A stretch of DNA of 64,000 bases, taken from the NCBI GenBank assembly GCA_002633005.1, contig NMRA01000177.1:690607-754606 (forward strand), given 5' to 3'. The notes beneath the pieces are model-generated. The model was not told the DNA's origin, searched no databases, and saw only the letters and a list, made by a program, of their open reading frames with translations. Made by a program: the position numbers and the translations under genes. Numbering within the stretch: position 1 is the first letter of the stretch; the number at the start of each line of letters is the position of its first letter. This DNA comes from Phoronis australis (taxonomy: Eukaryota; Phoronida; Phoronidae). This document shows, piece by piece, positions 1-13,372 of this stretch.

Positions 1-1604
1 TGAACTACATCCGGATATAATTAAAGATTTACCGATAACATGATGACCTTTAGACAACACTAAAAGGTGAATTTCAGTTTGATTTTTATAATTTCCACTA
101 TTGTGGCATCAAATATTTGTCACATCAAATAGTTTATAACGATGACTTTTTCATACTGACTGCTGACACTTGTTTGCCGTAGTTGACATCTGAGGGTGTT
201 CAATTACGTATTTGACAGGGTTGTGCAGCAGGGAAGTAGCGGCCGTTTTCGGATATAATGGCAACACGATGAGAAACGCATCATCTCTCTATAAAATGAC
301 AGCGTAGTTGGAGCGTTCTGCATCCTTGCATGGACTTAATGCAGTGGGATATTTCCCAACGTTTTGTCAATTCTCTGCGCCCATCACACCGTCTAATTGT
401 CAATATTGCGCGGTGGGATATTCAAACGATTCACGTCCAATGTCTCGTATGTCCGTGAATGAAAGAAACTGCATTTCGTCCCTGTAAGTCCGGGGGGTAC
501 ATAATATTGGTCGTAGCTGTCAACTCGGCCGCCTAGTACGTCTCAATGTAGACGTTGCAGGGCTTGGAATGACCAATTACAAAAAAGAGGAAAATTCTCC
601 AGGGATGTATCGTTCCACAAATAAATAGGCTTGTGTGATAGAAATATTTTTTGTGTTGTAAAATTTATCTGAAATAACCGTTTTCGCATGAATAAAGTCA
701 AAATAATCACAAAAGAGAGACGAAAAAAGAGGAAACTGGAAATCAAATAAGAGGAAATCGAAACCAAAGAGGAGGAATTCATATAAAAGAGGAAAATTCC
801 AAGCCCTGACGTTGGGTCAACCTAAATACAATTTTTGTAATCTCACATCGCCCTTGTTGGCTTTTGTTAGTGAAAGAATTGTATGAATGTCATTCATTAC
901 TTTATCCCGCGAGTAAAAGTAAGTAAATTTAAACCGGAAATCGCAACAATACGCCAGGTCTAAAAGTACAATAACCTGATATGCCAGGAAAAAACGAGGA
1001 GACACAAAAAAGAATGGCATAGTGCTAAGCTTTGAGTTGCCTGAGTAAGTCAAATGACGTCACATAAATTCACTGTCAATTGTGTAACTTTATTGTTCAA
1101 GTGTCCAATCATTACATAACTTCAGTTTGAATTTATAACTATAATTAAACAGTGTTACATTAATGAATTTGACGCCAGGTAGTTTCTAAGAGTTGCATTT
1201 CGTAAGAAAGTAGTTCGTTCACGCTGAGAAAACACAAAAAGGCGACCTAAAATCCAAAGCCACAGTTACAGATTGTGTTGGGGTATATGGAAATTAAAGC
1301 AACCACGTACATCAACGACAGAGCCAAAGCTGCAGGCGATTGTAGTTGTCTCTCTAAAATCGATGTCGATCTATTTGAAAATCGAGAAGCAGAATAGCAA
1401 GTATTGACAGACATTTAACTTGTTTTTCTCTTCCAATAGCTTAGTATGTATGTGTGTAATATTTTAAAGTTGCACCTGATCATACCGGGGTAATGTAGAA
1501 CGATCGAAGTTTTATATCTTACCATGACCCTTCAACTAGCGTAAAACGTCTACAAGCTAAATATCACAAGGAAAAAAGTGGAGCAACTCAACTGTACTTC
1601 CCGT

Positions 1605-1662
1605 TGTAAAAGGAGCCATATTGTAAAAGGCGCCATATTGTCAAAGGAGCCATATTGTCAAA
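1605..1662. repeat. Short tandem repeat, 17-bp unit, about 3.5 copies
   Basis: The unit TTGTAAAAGGCGCCATA and variants (A/C and G/A changes) recurs head to tail. No coding potential is seen. It is a small local expansion. Confidence 0.7.
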
Positions 1663-3552
1663 GGTACTATTTCCTTTTCGTTTCATTTAAAAACTCCATG
1701 AAAAGGATTTCAACGCAAGTTGGTCCAGTCGAAACTTAATCCCAAATAATAATCATTCAATATAATTCCAAATACTTTCAAACTTAACTGAATTTAATAT
1801 GAATTTTTTAGTTTTGTTTTTATTTTTGGTTGTGCACCATCAACTAAAATGGCCGCCGTAGTGAGTGACCGCTGACTCATGCACTATGGGTACCCACTCA
1901 ACTGCCGCCATATGCAATGAAGTTTCCGCGAAAAATCCGCCTACTAAAAAAGAAACAATAGTAAAATAAAAAAAAATCACAAATAGGATTGAAAGTTACG
2001 TAATATTCCTATTTTAGTGATAACTTTCGACTGTCGAAACTCACCCAGTGCTGTAAATTGGTGAATGTAAAAGAAACGGTATTTTAAAGGGAAAGCAACC
2101 ATTTTTGATGTTGCCTTGTAGAAACATTGTTCTGTGATACTTACTGTTTCCTTGGAGAGTATGTATTGTCCATGGAACACTAGGAAGTGATGTCAACGGC
2201 CCAACAAAGGACAAGCATCTTCGTTCTGCGTTCAATGTCATAAGCCTCCTGACAGCCCTTAGTTTGATATGGGCAAAGGGTTGCTGGGAACATTTTTGTG
2301 ATCGGAGGAGCAAACACGAATAGTCTGAAGTGACTGTGTTCAATAGAGTGTAGGACATGAATACAGACACATGCTTTCTCCTTTAAAACGGTACACTTAA
2401 TATTGGTGCCGATCGCTTCCGACAGATTTGCTTTGCTATTTGTGAATAAGATTTAACACATTAATTTCACTCCCTAACTTTCTGTCGTATTACAACAAAA
2501 ACACAGGCGTCACGACGCCGTTAAATTCTTGTTAGTTGAACAGTGTAGCTTTTTAAATAACGTTATCCATTTGCGTGTTATCACAAAAACACATATTTCC
2601 TGGTCAACAAGCATTGGCATATTATTGCAAAAAAGCAGCAACTCGCATTTTCCTGTTTGAACAGGAAAATTCGCGTTCTGTGGAATACATCGACCTAGTC
2701 TGTTCTTGTGGTTGCAACAATTGCAGTCACTAATTCTACAGCAAAAAAACGTGTCCTAGACAGAGACTGCAGACACTTCACGCTGAGCCTTGTTGAGAAC
2801 AATTGAGCCGTTCTTAAGTTTTCTAGCGTAATTGAGGCCTTGTTTTGTTAGGAATGATTCTGAAACTGTATTAAGTTTGACTTGATCACATATCTTGTGT
2901 CCGCCTCAGGGGACTTCATGACGTTGACGAAGCTGGTATTCACTGACCTTTCGTTCCTGAGATTCACAGCGGGTTCTGTTTATTTTTTAAAAAATTAACC
3001 ATTTGAACTCGAGTGGACAATAGTTTAAAAGAACCCACCAGACAGTTTTCATGTAGTGCAAAAACTAAAATCCGATGGCTTGATAACTTGAGTAATAGAC
3101 ATAAGATCGGGACATTTTTACGCCAGGCTAAATATACTGCCTTTTTAAACGATAACTAACGTTTCTCAAGCCACATCCAATATAGCCCAGGCGATCTTCG
3201 ACGGAAAAACAATGATTTTTAATTAAACTTTCCACTATAACATTGGTTTGAATTTGTACCTTACAGCAGTTAGAAGTGACTCCTGATCTCAAAAAACAAA
3301 CAAATCGCTGCTGTCGAACACTGAACTCGTTCAGTTGTATAGCATGCAGTCTTGTTGCCACGTACTCAACGAAGAATTGATTGGTTCCGTACCCAAACAC
3401 TAGATGGGGCTACCAGAAGTGCATACTGGACTTTTCTGGAGACAAGCCCGGGGCGTACATTCGGAAACTATCAGTTATGGCTACCGCAGACGGACAGCTA
3501 CGCGCCTCCAATGCAACTGAGCTCAGCTCATATATCAAGTCTGCTGCAAGAT

Positions 3553-3592
3553 GAATCGTGAGGATTTCGCCTCACGAGGCAGTGAGGCGAAT
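3553..3592. repeat. Short inverted repeat (hairpin)
   Basis: The arms ATTTCGCCTCAC and GTGAGGCGAATT flank a six-base loop, giving a stem of about 12 pairs. Nothing nearby suggests a gene end, so its role is unknown. Confidence 0.5.
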
Positions 3593-4548
3593 TTCTCATA
3601 ATTATTGCTAGACTTCTTTCACGTACCAAGCATAAATCCTCACATGCAGACCATTACACTCGGTAGCCAATGAAAATTAGTCATTGCATGACCTGACAAC
3701 AACAGTTATCTTGTGCAAGTCATTCTAACCGTGTGTTCCGCTGCTTACTACAAACGTATGTACAGTTGAAACGTGTCAGTAAATATTTTGCTCGCCGTGT
3801 GCAGCGAGCTACGAGCTATAGTTGACTAAGAACAACAGGTATTCGGATGCGCTGGCTCTTAGGCAAAAAGTCAATACGTTCGATATTTGGAAGTGCAGTT
3901 CGGTGTTATTTCAGTTCCATGCTATTTAATCGTGATGGACAGACATTTTGTTGATGTGCCACAAGCATTTCTAAATTTAAAGTTCAAATTTCTTTCTTTA
4001 GTTTTTTTTGAACAATTTTGATGTCAGCCTTATTTAGGAAGAGGCTTTAAGTAAAATCGTCTGCGCTAAAATCCGATTGAAAACATTTCTTATATCACCC
4101 GGACATTTCGCCACTGTTTAGATGTCAATGTTGAATTCTTAACCGAAGCGCTTTGGGGTTTAAAACAATACCACGCTCATCCGATCTTGAGTTGTTGCCG
4201 AATGAGCCCGCAACTCAAGACTCAAACAATGAATAAATGCGCCATTTTCTAATATTCTTCATTTCAGGATTGGCCTTCCTCAATAAACTTTTGAAACGTT
4301 TTCTCCGGTTGACGATTTCGATGTTCTTTACGGTAAGGAATATTACGAAACCGATTTTATTAGCTTAAAGGGACAGAGTACGGCCCAAAACGTAATTTGG
4401 AGATTATTGGTGGAGTTATAAATTTAACCAGACCTACAAAACAGCAAACTCCGTTAATTATTTTGTAATTTAATTAGTAATCGCCAAATGTCCCAGTCGT
4501 TAGCTAACCATTCGCTACAATCAAGATCGGAAAGTTAACCAGTTGAAT

Positions 4549-4625
4549 GAGGGGGGGGGGTCTAGCTCTGCCAGCAAAGCGTTGGCCCGTTACCGGTGAG
4601 GTAGTGAGTCCAATTCCCCGTGGGG
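4549..4625 (+). repeat. tRNA-like SINE remnant (candidate)
   Basis: After a run of nine G's comes TAGCTCTGCCAG, which resembles an A box. About 45 bases later GAGTCCAATTCCCC resembles a B box. Spacing is right for a tRNA-derived internal pol III promoter. The cloverleaf is not intact, so it is more likely a decayed SINE head than a tRNA gene. Confidence 0.35.
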
Positions 4626-7600
4626 GCTCATCTCAGGAAAACCACATTTCTTGCCAATAATGTCAGGTTCAAGCGTCATTAAACCCGTGCGTTGGACAAT
4701 TTTGAGAGAAACAATGATTAATTTCTACCCCTTTATTCGACGTATGGCATGACAAAATAATGGGATGCCAACTTGAGACATGCTGAACGCTGTTATCCAG
4801 TTAAGTGTCACGTTTCAAATGACTTTCCGTGATTAGCCACTGATCAATCGAAATTACAAAATCTTTCTCAACGACAGTTTCATCAAGTTCAGTCTCATGA
4901 GTCTCCTATTCCAAACGTCCTTGAAGAAATTAGATTTTTTGGATCTGGGGCATCTGATATCAGTATTGTATTTTAATACGGACAAACATTCCCCAGTTAT
5001 TTATCGTTAACTATGTTATATAGACAGTCCTCAGCCACGGGCAAGCTCACAACAAGCACGAGTTCCCTGGTATTGTCTGCATTAAAAAAATCAAATCCTT
5101 GCGCAGGCATTTCAATTCAACCTTAGCGTCCATGGTGAGCGGTGATCCGTGACCGAGAATCGGGGTTACTCAGTAAACGAGAAAATATTTCACCAGACAC
5201 GCTTGGTACATTAATCATTTCCAAGTCGGCTCACGATGTTCACACCGCGTTCACCTGGCAAGCCCTTACACTCAAGAGTCCTGATTGCTTTTCGTAAGCA
5301 CACTCAACTAAATCCAAGTCTTTTGTGAAAAAAGCTTTGTCTCCATGAAAATACCTGGGAAATACATGGGTGCTGGCACGTAAAATTCTTACGCTACCGA
5401 GAATGAATACAGGATGTCGGATAATGAATTTCAAGATTGAGTGAAACGTAAAAACCGTAAACGATGCATGTCACTGGTTGTCGTTCATGTCGGACAATCC
5501 GAATTTACGTATGTTTGTATAAAAGACTAAGAAAAACGATGGCAACGCGTGCCGAATTTAGGTACAAAGGACCCAGCATAAAGACACTGAGTATTATCAA
5601 AATATCAACAATCCATGCCCTAATTAAATCTTAAAAAAATTAATTAAGATTTCGCTACCCGTCATTCAGGACAAACATTTAGCATTGGGTGTGAGTGGCC
5701 AGAGAATAACGCATTTTGTTAATGGCGTTATTAGGCGCATTTAAAAGCATGGTTTTCTAATCTGTGTCTGAACAACCGATAATCGTACAGGTCGGGAAGT
5801 CCCGCAGGTTTAACATGAACGAGGCAAAGATTAGCAGTCGACACAAAGTGATTAGGCATCGCTTATAAACCCGATAAACGTCGAATACTGAATTAAGTGA
5901 TTGCGGTGATCTGGTAGCCTCGGCGTATTCACTCTCCCGAGCATCAAATCACTTGATTAACACAGTTCGGCAAACTTTTTGTTGTACGACAGCGACCACT
6001 TACTACATTTAAGAATTGAGGACAGTCAATCACTTGTAAAAAGTGCGGGAATATTCGTGAAAACCTTCGACTAAGTGTCCAATTGATTGACGCCTGGGGC
6101 CTGGCGTCATCCGTTAAAGTGAATACAAGGCCATACACATCGTCAACAGATTCACTATTTTACCTTATTAACCACAGCAAAAGAACCATCACACTGTGAC
6201 GACTTGGTTGCGAGCATACGTCGGTAACTTTGTGACGTTCGCCAGAGTACGCTGAAGTCTAACTGTTGCTTTGAATACATTGTTGTTCGGTGTAATCTTT
6301 CCACCCATTGTACACTGAAGTTATTTGTCGGAAATTTTGAACGCATGAAGAGATTTTGCAAATTTCGTTATGGTGTGGTGGCGTCTGGCCTTTAGTAGCA
6401 ACAACAAGAGACAGATTCAATACACATCGCATAAACACACGTTACTATGAACGATCTGTTAACATTTCTAAGTACTTACCGTGAGTAACCGAGATCTCAT
6501 CGGCGGAAGGCCACTTCTGTTTTCGCTGACTTTGTAGCGGCACGGCGAGTGTCGAATTAGTGATGTGAGTGCTCACTAAAAACAACCGACCTCATCCGAG
6601 TTAAAAAGACGACTGTCTCGCGATCATGCTTGTTGTTCGCCACGAGTGTCCAGGCCAAATGTTTCAAACACAGTCAGGCATTCAGCGCCTTTCAAACGCA
6701 GTCGTGTGTAAGCGAGGCAAATGACTGTTTTGAATATAAACCTTGGCCGTGTTCGGAACTCTCGTTTGCTTTGTAGCCGAGGGGAACTTAAACAAGCGAA
6801 TAATAGAATTTTGGAATGGAAACTTTTCGTGTGCTTGAAAGGTTAAACTACTTGTATTTCAAAGCACGGTCTCTTACAAAAGGCCAAACGTCTTGTAAGC
6901 AAATGATGACGAGTCCCCTGTATTAGTCAAGTAACAATGTAATTCTTATCTGTGATCTTTTGAGTCTAGTAATTCGAATTCAGTCGGTAGTGATGAATAA
7001 TTGAGGTGTGTTCGTTTGATAACTGATCACATGATTGTCATAAGAGCAAATTAAAAGTATCTATTTTCGCAGGGGTTGGATCCCGGCTTTGTAAATTATC
7101 TTGCACCCCACGTCACAAGAGTGGCAGTGGCGTTTCGGTATGGAAACATTATTTTCTTGACAAATGCATTGATTACCAGTCAGGAAACGAGGTGCGACTT
7201 TTTTGAATTTGTAGGCACTATAGGGCACAAATTTGCATAACACTTGTTACTTGGCAAATTTTTGGCCAAGCCTGTTACCCTATTATAAAATATATTTGTT
7301 TTTTTCATTCTTTGTGTACACGATCCAGGCCGCTGGAGAGGCCATTTTTCGATATTCGATTTCGTAGCATTCAACAGTTTTTGAGCCATAGTTGAATGGC
7401 CCAATTTAATTAAAAACTGGCGCCTGCTGGGTTGGGTAGGGAGTTTTAGTTGTGTGTTGCACGTGAATGCTACGATTGTAATTTGTTTGATTTTTGAGTC
7501 TGTTTTGGGTTAATGATTGCTAGTTGTTGACCGCCCACATTTTGTTCAGTCGTGAATTTTCAAGTTCTCAAAATCTTTACCGCTTGCAAGCGGGAAGTTG

Positions 7601-8213
7601 AAACTTAGCACTAACTTAGCTACCCTCTAGACGCTTTGGATTTGTAAAAAATCTGGCTGGTCGACACCCAGATTTAATCTAATTTCTATAACCTGAAGAG
7701 TTTTGGTAATCTGAATGCACTGTCTCTGAGTTAATAGACACGACCTTGACGGCACTTTCAGTAATCGTAAAAGATGGAAAATTGGCCTTGGAATTAGTTT
7801 CCATGGACCGTGTACAACTGAAGGTTTTTGTAGACTTTGACTTTAAGTATCGTCAGATTTTGTATGCCTGAGAAACATAGTGTTGGAGCTGTCAAGACCT
7901 GTTTTTTTCGAGCCCAAAATCAGCAAATTTTGTTGAGTGCCACCTTTGACGAGGTGTATGCGCACCATTCTCGAGTTATTCGAGATTTTCTGTTCTGATG
8001 ACTACTCTTGACTGATTCCGTAATACTGTTTTCTTGGCTTATCATTCACTGTATTAGACCCTATCGTCATCATAGTTTTTCATCCATTTTCATCAAGTGT
8101 ACAAGGTTGTGTTTCATAAAATCGATTTTGTTATAGTTGTTCGTCGTCATTATCATGGTCACCATCATTTTCATTCATTTTCACCAATTTCGAGGACATG
8201 CATCGTTTATTTT

Positions 8214-8290
8214 CACCATCATCATCGTCGTCATCGTCGTCGTCGTTGTCGTCGTCATAGGCATCATCATGATAATCATCATCATTTTCA
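8214..8290. repeat. CAT/CGT trinucleotide low-complexity tract
   Basis: An irregular array of CAT, CGT and TCG triplets. Read forward it gives an artificial His/Arg-rich open frame. I treat it as a microsatellite, not a gene. Confidence 0.75.
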
Positions 8291-11029
8291 TTTCATCTTT
8301 CCATTCACTTTGTTAATTTCGCCAAGTGTTTGCTTTTCAGAGCGCTTTCTTCGTTTCGATTTTCTTGTATCGAAGTAGAACATTGCGAGATAAAAGGAGA
8401 CATTACCTTCACGTCATGAGGCAATCCTGACACTGCACAGCCGGGGATCCACGTGAGGTTCTCAGTGTCCGGTTGCATGAAACAGTCCCAAATAGGGACT
8501 CAACTAAGTTCCCTAAATCTACTGCGCATTTTTGGACTTGTGAAAACATCGATTGCCCTTTCTTGCATTTTTAGTTTCATAACTAAAAGACAATTTTTGA
8601 CTTTGATTCAAACTGAGGGTGAACTGAACGTTGAAATGTCAATGTTATCTAAAATAAGTAGGGATCTTTTCATGCAACACTCCCAATTTAAGGACTAAGT
8701 CCCTATTTAATTTCAATGATCTCTGTTCTCAGTTCTTAGTTATATTATTAGAAAATGTCTTTAATCAAAGACAAGCTAATGATAGAGATGAAATGATAGA
8801 AAAATATTGCATATGTGAGTCCATAAAGACACAAATATGCACAAAGACTTAGGGACCTTAGTTGAGTCCCTCTTTGGCCACTGGAGCTCACGCTCAGTGC
8901 TTTTCAGTTACGCGCAAGACTACAGACCTTGAGCGAGGTTAAGTATGGCGATTCTGTCCCACTCGTTTCATCCAAATTTCCAAACCTTTCAAAGCTTTTG
9001 TCACTTTTCGGTATTTGTTGTGCAACCACTGTAAAACCAAGAAGGCATCCAGGTAAAAAGTAAAATCGTTTGTTATCACTTCAAACTGTCTTTTACATTC
9101 TGCCTTTCACTCGCAATGACCGAACCTCTTTCAGTAAAAATGAGACCTCACTCTTTCAGAGGCTCATCTTTCTAAGTGAACCTTTTGTAGGGAAAAAATC
9201 CACGAACGCACCCTTTCGGAGAAACTTTTTCGGCGAAGGTATTCTTACATGGCTTCATCCACCTTCTGAGTGGCAAGATTTATTAAAGCTCACAAGACCG
9301 ATCTTAGCTGAAACGATAGTTCGACTGTCAATTTGCACACAGTGTGTTAATGTGAATCGTGAAGACTATTGTTTAACGAACATTAAACTATTTCACGGTC
9401 GAAAAACGCATTTTACGATCATCGCAAAATGGGATAGACGTTTTTAAAGTTTTAATTAGCTTTGACCAGAGCTATAAAACAACAAGATCCGATTTTGTTA
9501 GAACTGCCCAATACTCGCCGTTGTCTTCCGGCATATATTCGATGAAATTAAGACCGGTGACCAGCCAAATACGCTCACTGAAGGCTACTCTGCTATCTAT
9601 CGAGAGAGGTTTAGCTCCAACAGCAGAGGTTTGACTGCGACTGCGAGGGCTGCAGGGATCGTTTCCTCGCTGAAGGACATCTCAGAAAACGACTCTCGTC
9701 GATGATGTCCCTTTAACTCTGAATGTGGAAAATTGTTAACTTTACATCAGTTTCAACCATTTCGCAGTCCTGAAATCGTCACGTTTTCAATAAGTGATGC
9801 CCACAAATGTCTTAGCTACCGGGTCCCTAAAGAACAGACAAAGACATTTTCATTCTAATACCAGTTATATTGAAGAAAAGTTACACCAATGTAAATAATA
9901 CTCACTGAAGATGCCTCACATAGAATTTTGTGTTGTTTTTATTTTATTCTTTTTGCAGGGCGGTTTATTTACATTCCATCGTGACAGCATTATCGCAAAC
10001 ATTGACGTAGATTTATGTGTATTTGTTTGACCTCGAGATTTACTTATTAAAATCGAAGGTCACCAGGCAAAGTTTTCTTTAGCCACATATTACCTAACAA
10101 TTTCTTGATTTGTAAATTCTTCTAATAGAGGCTTTCACTTATTTCACAAAATAATAATACGCCAGTCGGTATCATGTTGAGTCTAATCGGTATAGCTTTA
10201 CTAGCGCTATCTATTGTGTGATTTCAGATCGTAAGGTCACCCAGTCATCAGGCGGCGAGACTGTCTCGTCTAGGAGTCGCCTAACCCAGGAATGAAAACA
10301 GCTTGTGGTGAAAGGCGGCGACATATCGATCAAAACTAGTTCGACAGAGACAATTTCCGACAACGGGATAAAATGAAGCCCAGTTATCGAAAGTAGAAGT
10401 GGTCGCTTGTTTGATATTACAAGATTTATCGCGTGAAGTTGAAAATATCGCACATGATTATGAGAGATAATCTGAGCAAATCTAAGAAAGATAGCATACG
10501 ACTGGGTTCCAACCTCCAGCGGGAAGTCGGCTTTCTGCAAGCCCAAAATGCAATCATGTTCCTGACTGTATTGACTTCCTTTTCTGATGTGGATGTTCAC
10601 TAGAAATAGGTGTCGCATCAGTGCTCAGTGCTTTCTGCGAACTAAAACCTCCGCTACGTGGACAATAACTAACTATATGCTTCAGTTACCCAGCTGACGA
10701 TTAACACAGAATTAAAAGAAAAAGAGAATTATTGCGAAGAGGAAAGTGACCAATCTGTGTCTTTGCTGGAAAGGCCAACCTTCGTCGTTAAGTTATTCGA
10801 CGTCATTTTTATGATCAATCATGGGCCAGAATAGATCGAAACCGACTAGTTTCTGCAGGTACTGCTCTATTGGTGGTAAAAGCATGACAGTTTTGCATGG
10901 TATCAAATTATAGAAAAAACTTTAAAAAGTCGAATGGAATTTGCTTACAGAGGAAAAGGCTCCCAAGCGTAACAAATCAAGCGTAGTCTATGGTGTAAGT
11001 TCAGTGCAAGGACCCCCATTGCTCAGTCG

Positions 11030-11375
11030 CTATGTAGGTGAAACAAAATTAAGTCTTTAAAAATACAACATCGTCGCCGTAGTTACGAGGACACTTATGA
11101 CTCGGCTATTTTTGGTCACTTATGCGCCACAGAACATGGTTTTGATACTGGTGTTGTCACTATTCTAGACTGTGAGGAAATTTAGTTCAGAAGGGGTGTC
11201 AAGGAAGCTCTACACGAGCGCCCCTCTCTGAACATACTGTCACAGCCTTATGGGATTGTGTCCTGATCTAGATGCCATGTCGTCTGGCTAAAACGCTACC
11301 TATTGACCAGAACGATAGTAACACCACTTGCGAAGCTTATGTCTGTGAGCGACGGACGCAACCGTCGCTCACTCA
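11030..11375 (+). pseudogene. Decayed Penelope-like retroelement, GIY-YIG endonuclease end
   Basis: The plus-strand translation gives pieces typical of the C-terminal GIY-YIG endonuclease of Penelope-like elements: YVGETKLSL, then a basic HRRRS stretch, then AIFGHL, TILDCEE and FRRGVKEALHERPSL. These match in order the family pattern Y(I/V)GET - H - S..FGHL - LD.E..W..RGVKEA - PSLN. In-frame stops, one after KLSL and one just after the TILDCEE motif, show it is dead. Only the 3' part of the element is present, which is the usual 5' truncation of these retroelements. A better preserved copy of the same domain lies at 25990-26282, and both are followed by similar sequence containing TTCCAGTATT. 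Confidence 0.7.
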
Positions 11376-13232
11376 AGTAAGTAAATTCCAGTATTCGACT
11401 TTTAATTTTTTTTCTATATTTCTTGTCAATTATTGGCTTACGAATTTTAATTATGAAATGGAAATGTCTCAGTGCTTTCTTGAACGGTACGCTATGCGTG
11501 TGCTTTGGTTTGGACGTTCGTCGTTAGCATATGATGATCCGGAAAATCCTTTTGTTGTTTTCAGGGTTTGGTGCCTTGTAATCTTGTGTGCGTTAAAATA
11601 CACGAATGATTGTTGAATGCACGGATTAAGTCTGTTCTTGTTGTATTATTCAAAGTGGCTCTCTGCCACTAAACAGAAGACAAACTGCTCATCAGGTATT
11701 TTTACGGATTGTTCGTAAAAAAAATCAAATTTCTGTTGACGTCAAAGCATTTTTCCTTTAGTTTCATCATAGAACTCTAGCCCTGGAATGCCAACTCTGA
11801 TCTCGCGACCGCTCCGGTTGCGTCGCGCATGAGTGATAGTTGTTTGTATTCGTTTGTTCCGGTGTGTATATTTGGTGTGGAAATTAATACTTTTCGTAAC
11901 TCCGCCGTTTTTCAAAGGAATTGCATAAGAGCCAAATCATTAGAAAGCCCTTTGTCAGTTCTTGATGATTATACCAGAAGCAAAAGATAAACAATTTAAC
12001 TCATAAATAATTATCATTTCGCATACCGGACTGGTTTAGAAATGCTTTTTAATTCTAAAAACCAAGAGTGTTAACAAAATGGGAGAAATAACAGCGTGTA
12101 ATAGTAACACAAAGAAGGAAATGAACCAGTGAGGTTATATAAATCATGAATAGTTAAAATATCAGGGAAATTTCATGATACAAAAGATTTCATCCCGTGT
12201 AAAGACAACGGTTTTAGAAAATGGATGCATGACACTTGCTGTGGATAATTTAGCCAGGCATTCTTCCAAAATTATACACCTTTACATATCGTAATTGATT
12301 GGACTTATGGTGCCATTTGATACAATTATACTGATAAACTACTCCAAGTATCTATCCGAAATTTTCAGAACTTGTGATAGATAAAAAAACGTGAAAATAT
12401 CTATCAGGTAGTACTGTGGATAGCTCATCAAATGGGTTGCAGTGTAGGACTTCCCATAAAGATTAGAAATAAACTTTTTTTCTCCAAAAAGTAAATGTTA
12501 GTTATCCTGATACATGTAGTGTAAGTTACCGTAAACACATTTTTACGACTGTTATGTTACTAAAGAAAGTGGACCCTGGACAATGATAGTAAAAGAGACG
12601 ATGTTATTTTGAACATCTGTCGCGTACAGTAGTTGTCACGGTCAACATTCATGAACGAGAAAAACGGAACAACTTGATTGAAAAGCGGGACTTCAGGATA
12701 AAAAGCTGGACATCTAGGTCTAAGTCAAAACGTAAGGATGAAATGTGCTATATATCATTAGCGGCAAAATTGAAACAGTATTGGGATAAAAGAGTTTTTA
12801 TCCCATACGCGTCGAATAAGTGGTATTGCTTTCCGTACTGCACTCCCGGGACTACTTTCAACAGTGCCCTCTATACTCTGATATGGAAAGTACTAGGGTA
12901 CAAAAGGTAGGTCAAAGTCGACTCGACGTTGCAGTAAGTGGCTCTATGACTTCAAACTTTCCCAAAATAGTTTAAAGTGATACAGTTACAACAGCATAAA
13001 TAACACTCAACATGCAGTCAGGTCACAAACTTACAAATGGTACAAATCAATTATATAACTCCTATGTCTCAATTTTATTTGCTAAAATATCATTACAGTT
13101 TTAGTGTTAAACCGACGTCATAACATTCAGCCATTCCCATTGGTTGAAATCTGGGAAACCCCTTTCAGTTTACTGGTACGTAATATAGCGACCACCTTTG
13201 ATTTGAATAGTTGCAATTTATTAAAACGGGCA
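11376..13232. other. No recognised gene
   Basis: AT-rich sequence. Open frames here are short and show no family resemblance. Nothing else supportable was seen. Confidence 0.5.
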
Positions 13233-13372
13233 GTGATCGAAGTAAATAAAATCAAGGAAATCCCAATCCAGTGGCTAAAGCCCAAACAAGTACAGTGCAT
13301 AAAGGCGTGTGTAAGTGGTGGCGATGTGATTGGTATTGGACGGAATTCCGTGTGTCGTTCATCATGTTTCCA
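13233..13372 (+). pseudogene. RecQ-like helicase fragment (decayed, candidate)
   Basis: The forward frame reads through a stretch containing WLKPKQVQCIKACVSGGDVIGIG. It resembles the motif 0 / motif I region of RecQ-type DNA helicases, where L+P.Q..A+.....G.D......TG.GKS is expected. Here the Walker A part is degraded (IGRNSVCRS in place of PTGFGKS), so the fragment cannot bind nucleotide as an enzyme would. RecQ-like fragments are often dispersed with transposons in marine invertebrates. The match is short, and chance resemblance is possible. Confidence 0.35.

Larger units (their letters stand above)
1..11020. other. Intergenic or intronic stretch without a recognised gene
   Basis: I see no exon that I can tie to a protein family here. 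The open frames are short, AT-rich and lack convincing splice context. Sub-features listed separately are a 17-bp tandem repeat near 1605, a hairpin near 3553, a tRNA-like segment near 4550 and a CAT/CGT low-complexity tract near 8214. A YY1-like AAAATGGCCGCC site occurs at about 1848. The stretch could contain introns or untranslated exons that cannot be recognised without transcripts. Confidence 0.5.

Noticed and set aside
8097-8378. His-rich 93-codon open frame
   Set aside because: It is caused by the CAT/CGT microsatellite; no flanking conserved sequence.
9070-9447. 125-codon plus-strand open frame
   Set aside because: No motif, no start context and no family likeness.
10211-10618. 135-codon minus-strand open frame
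   Set aside because: No recognisable domain, no signal or splice context, and length is within chance for this much sequence.
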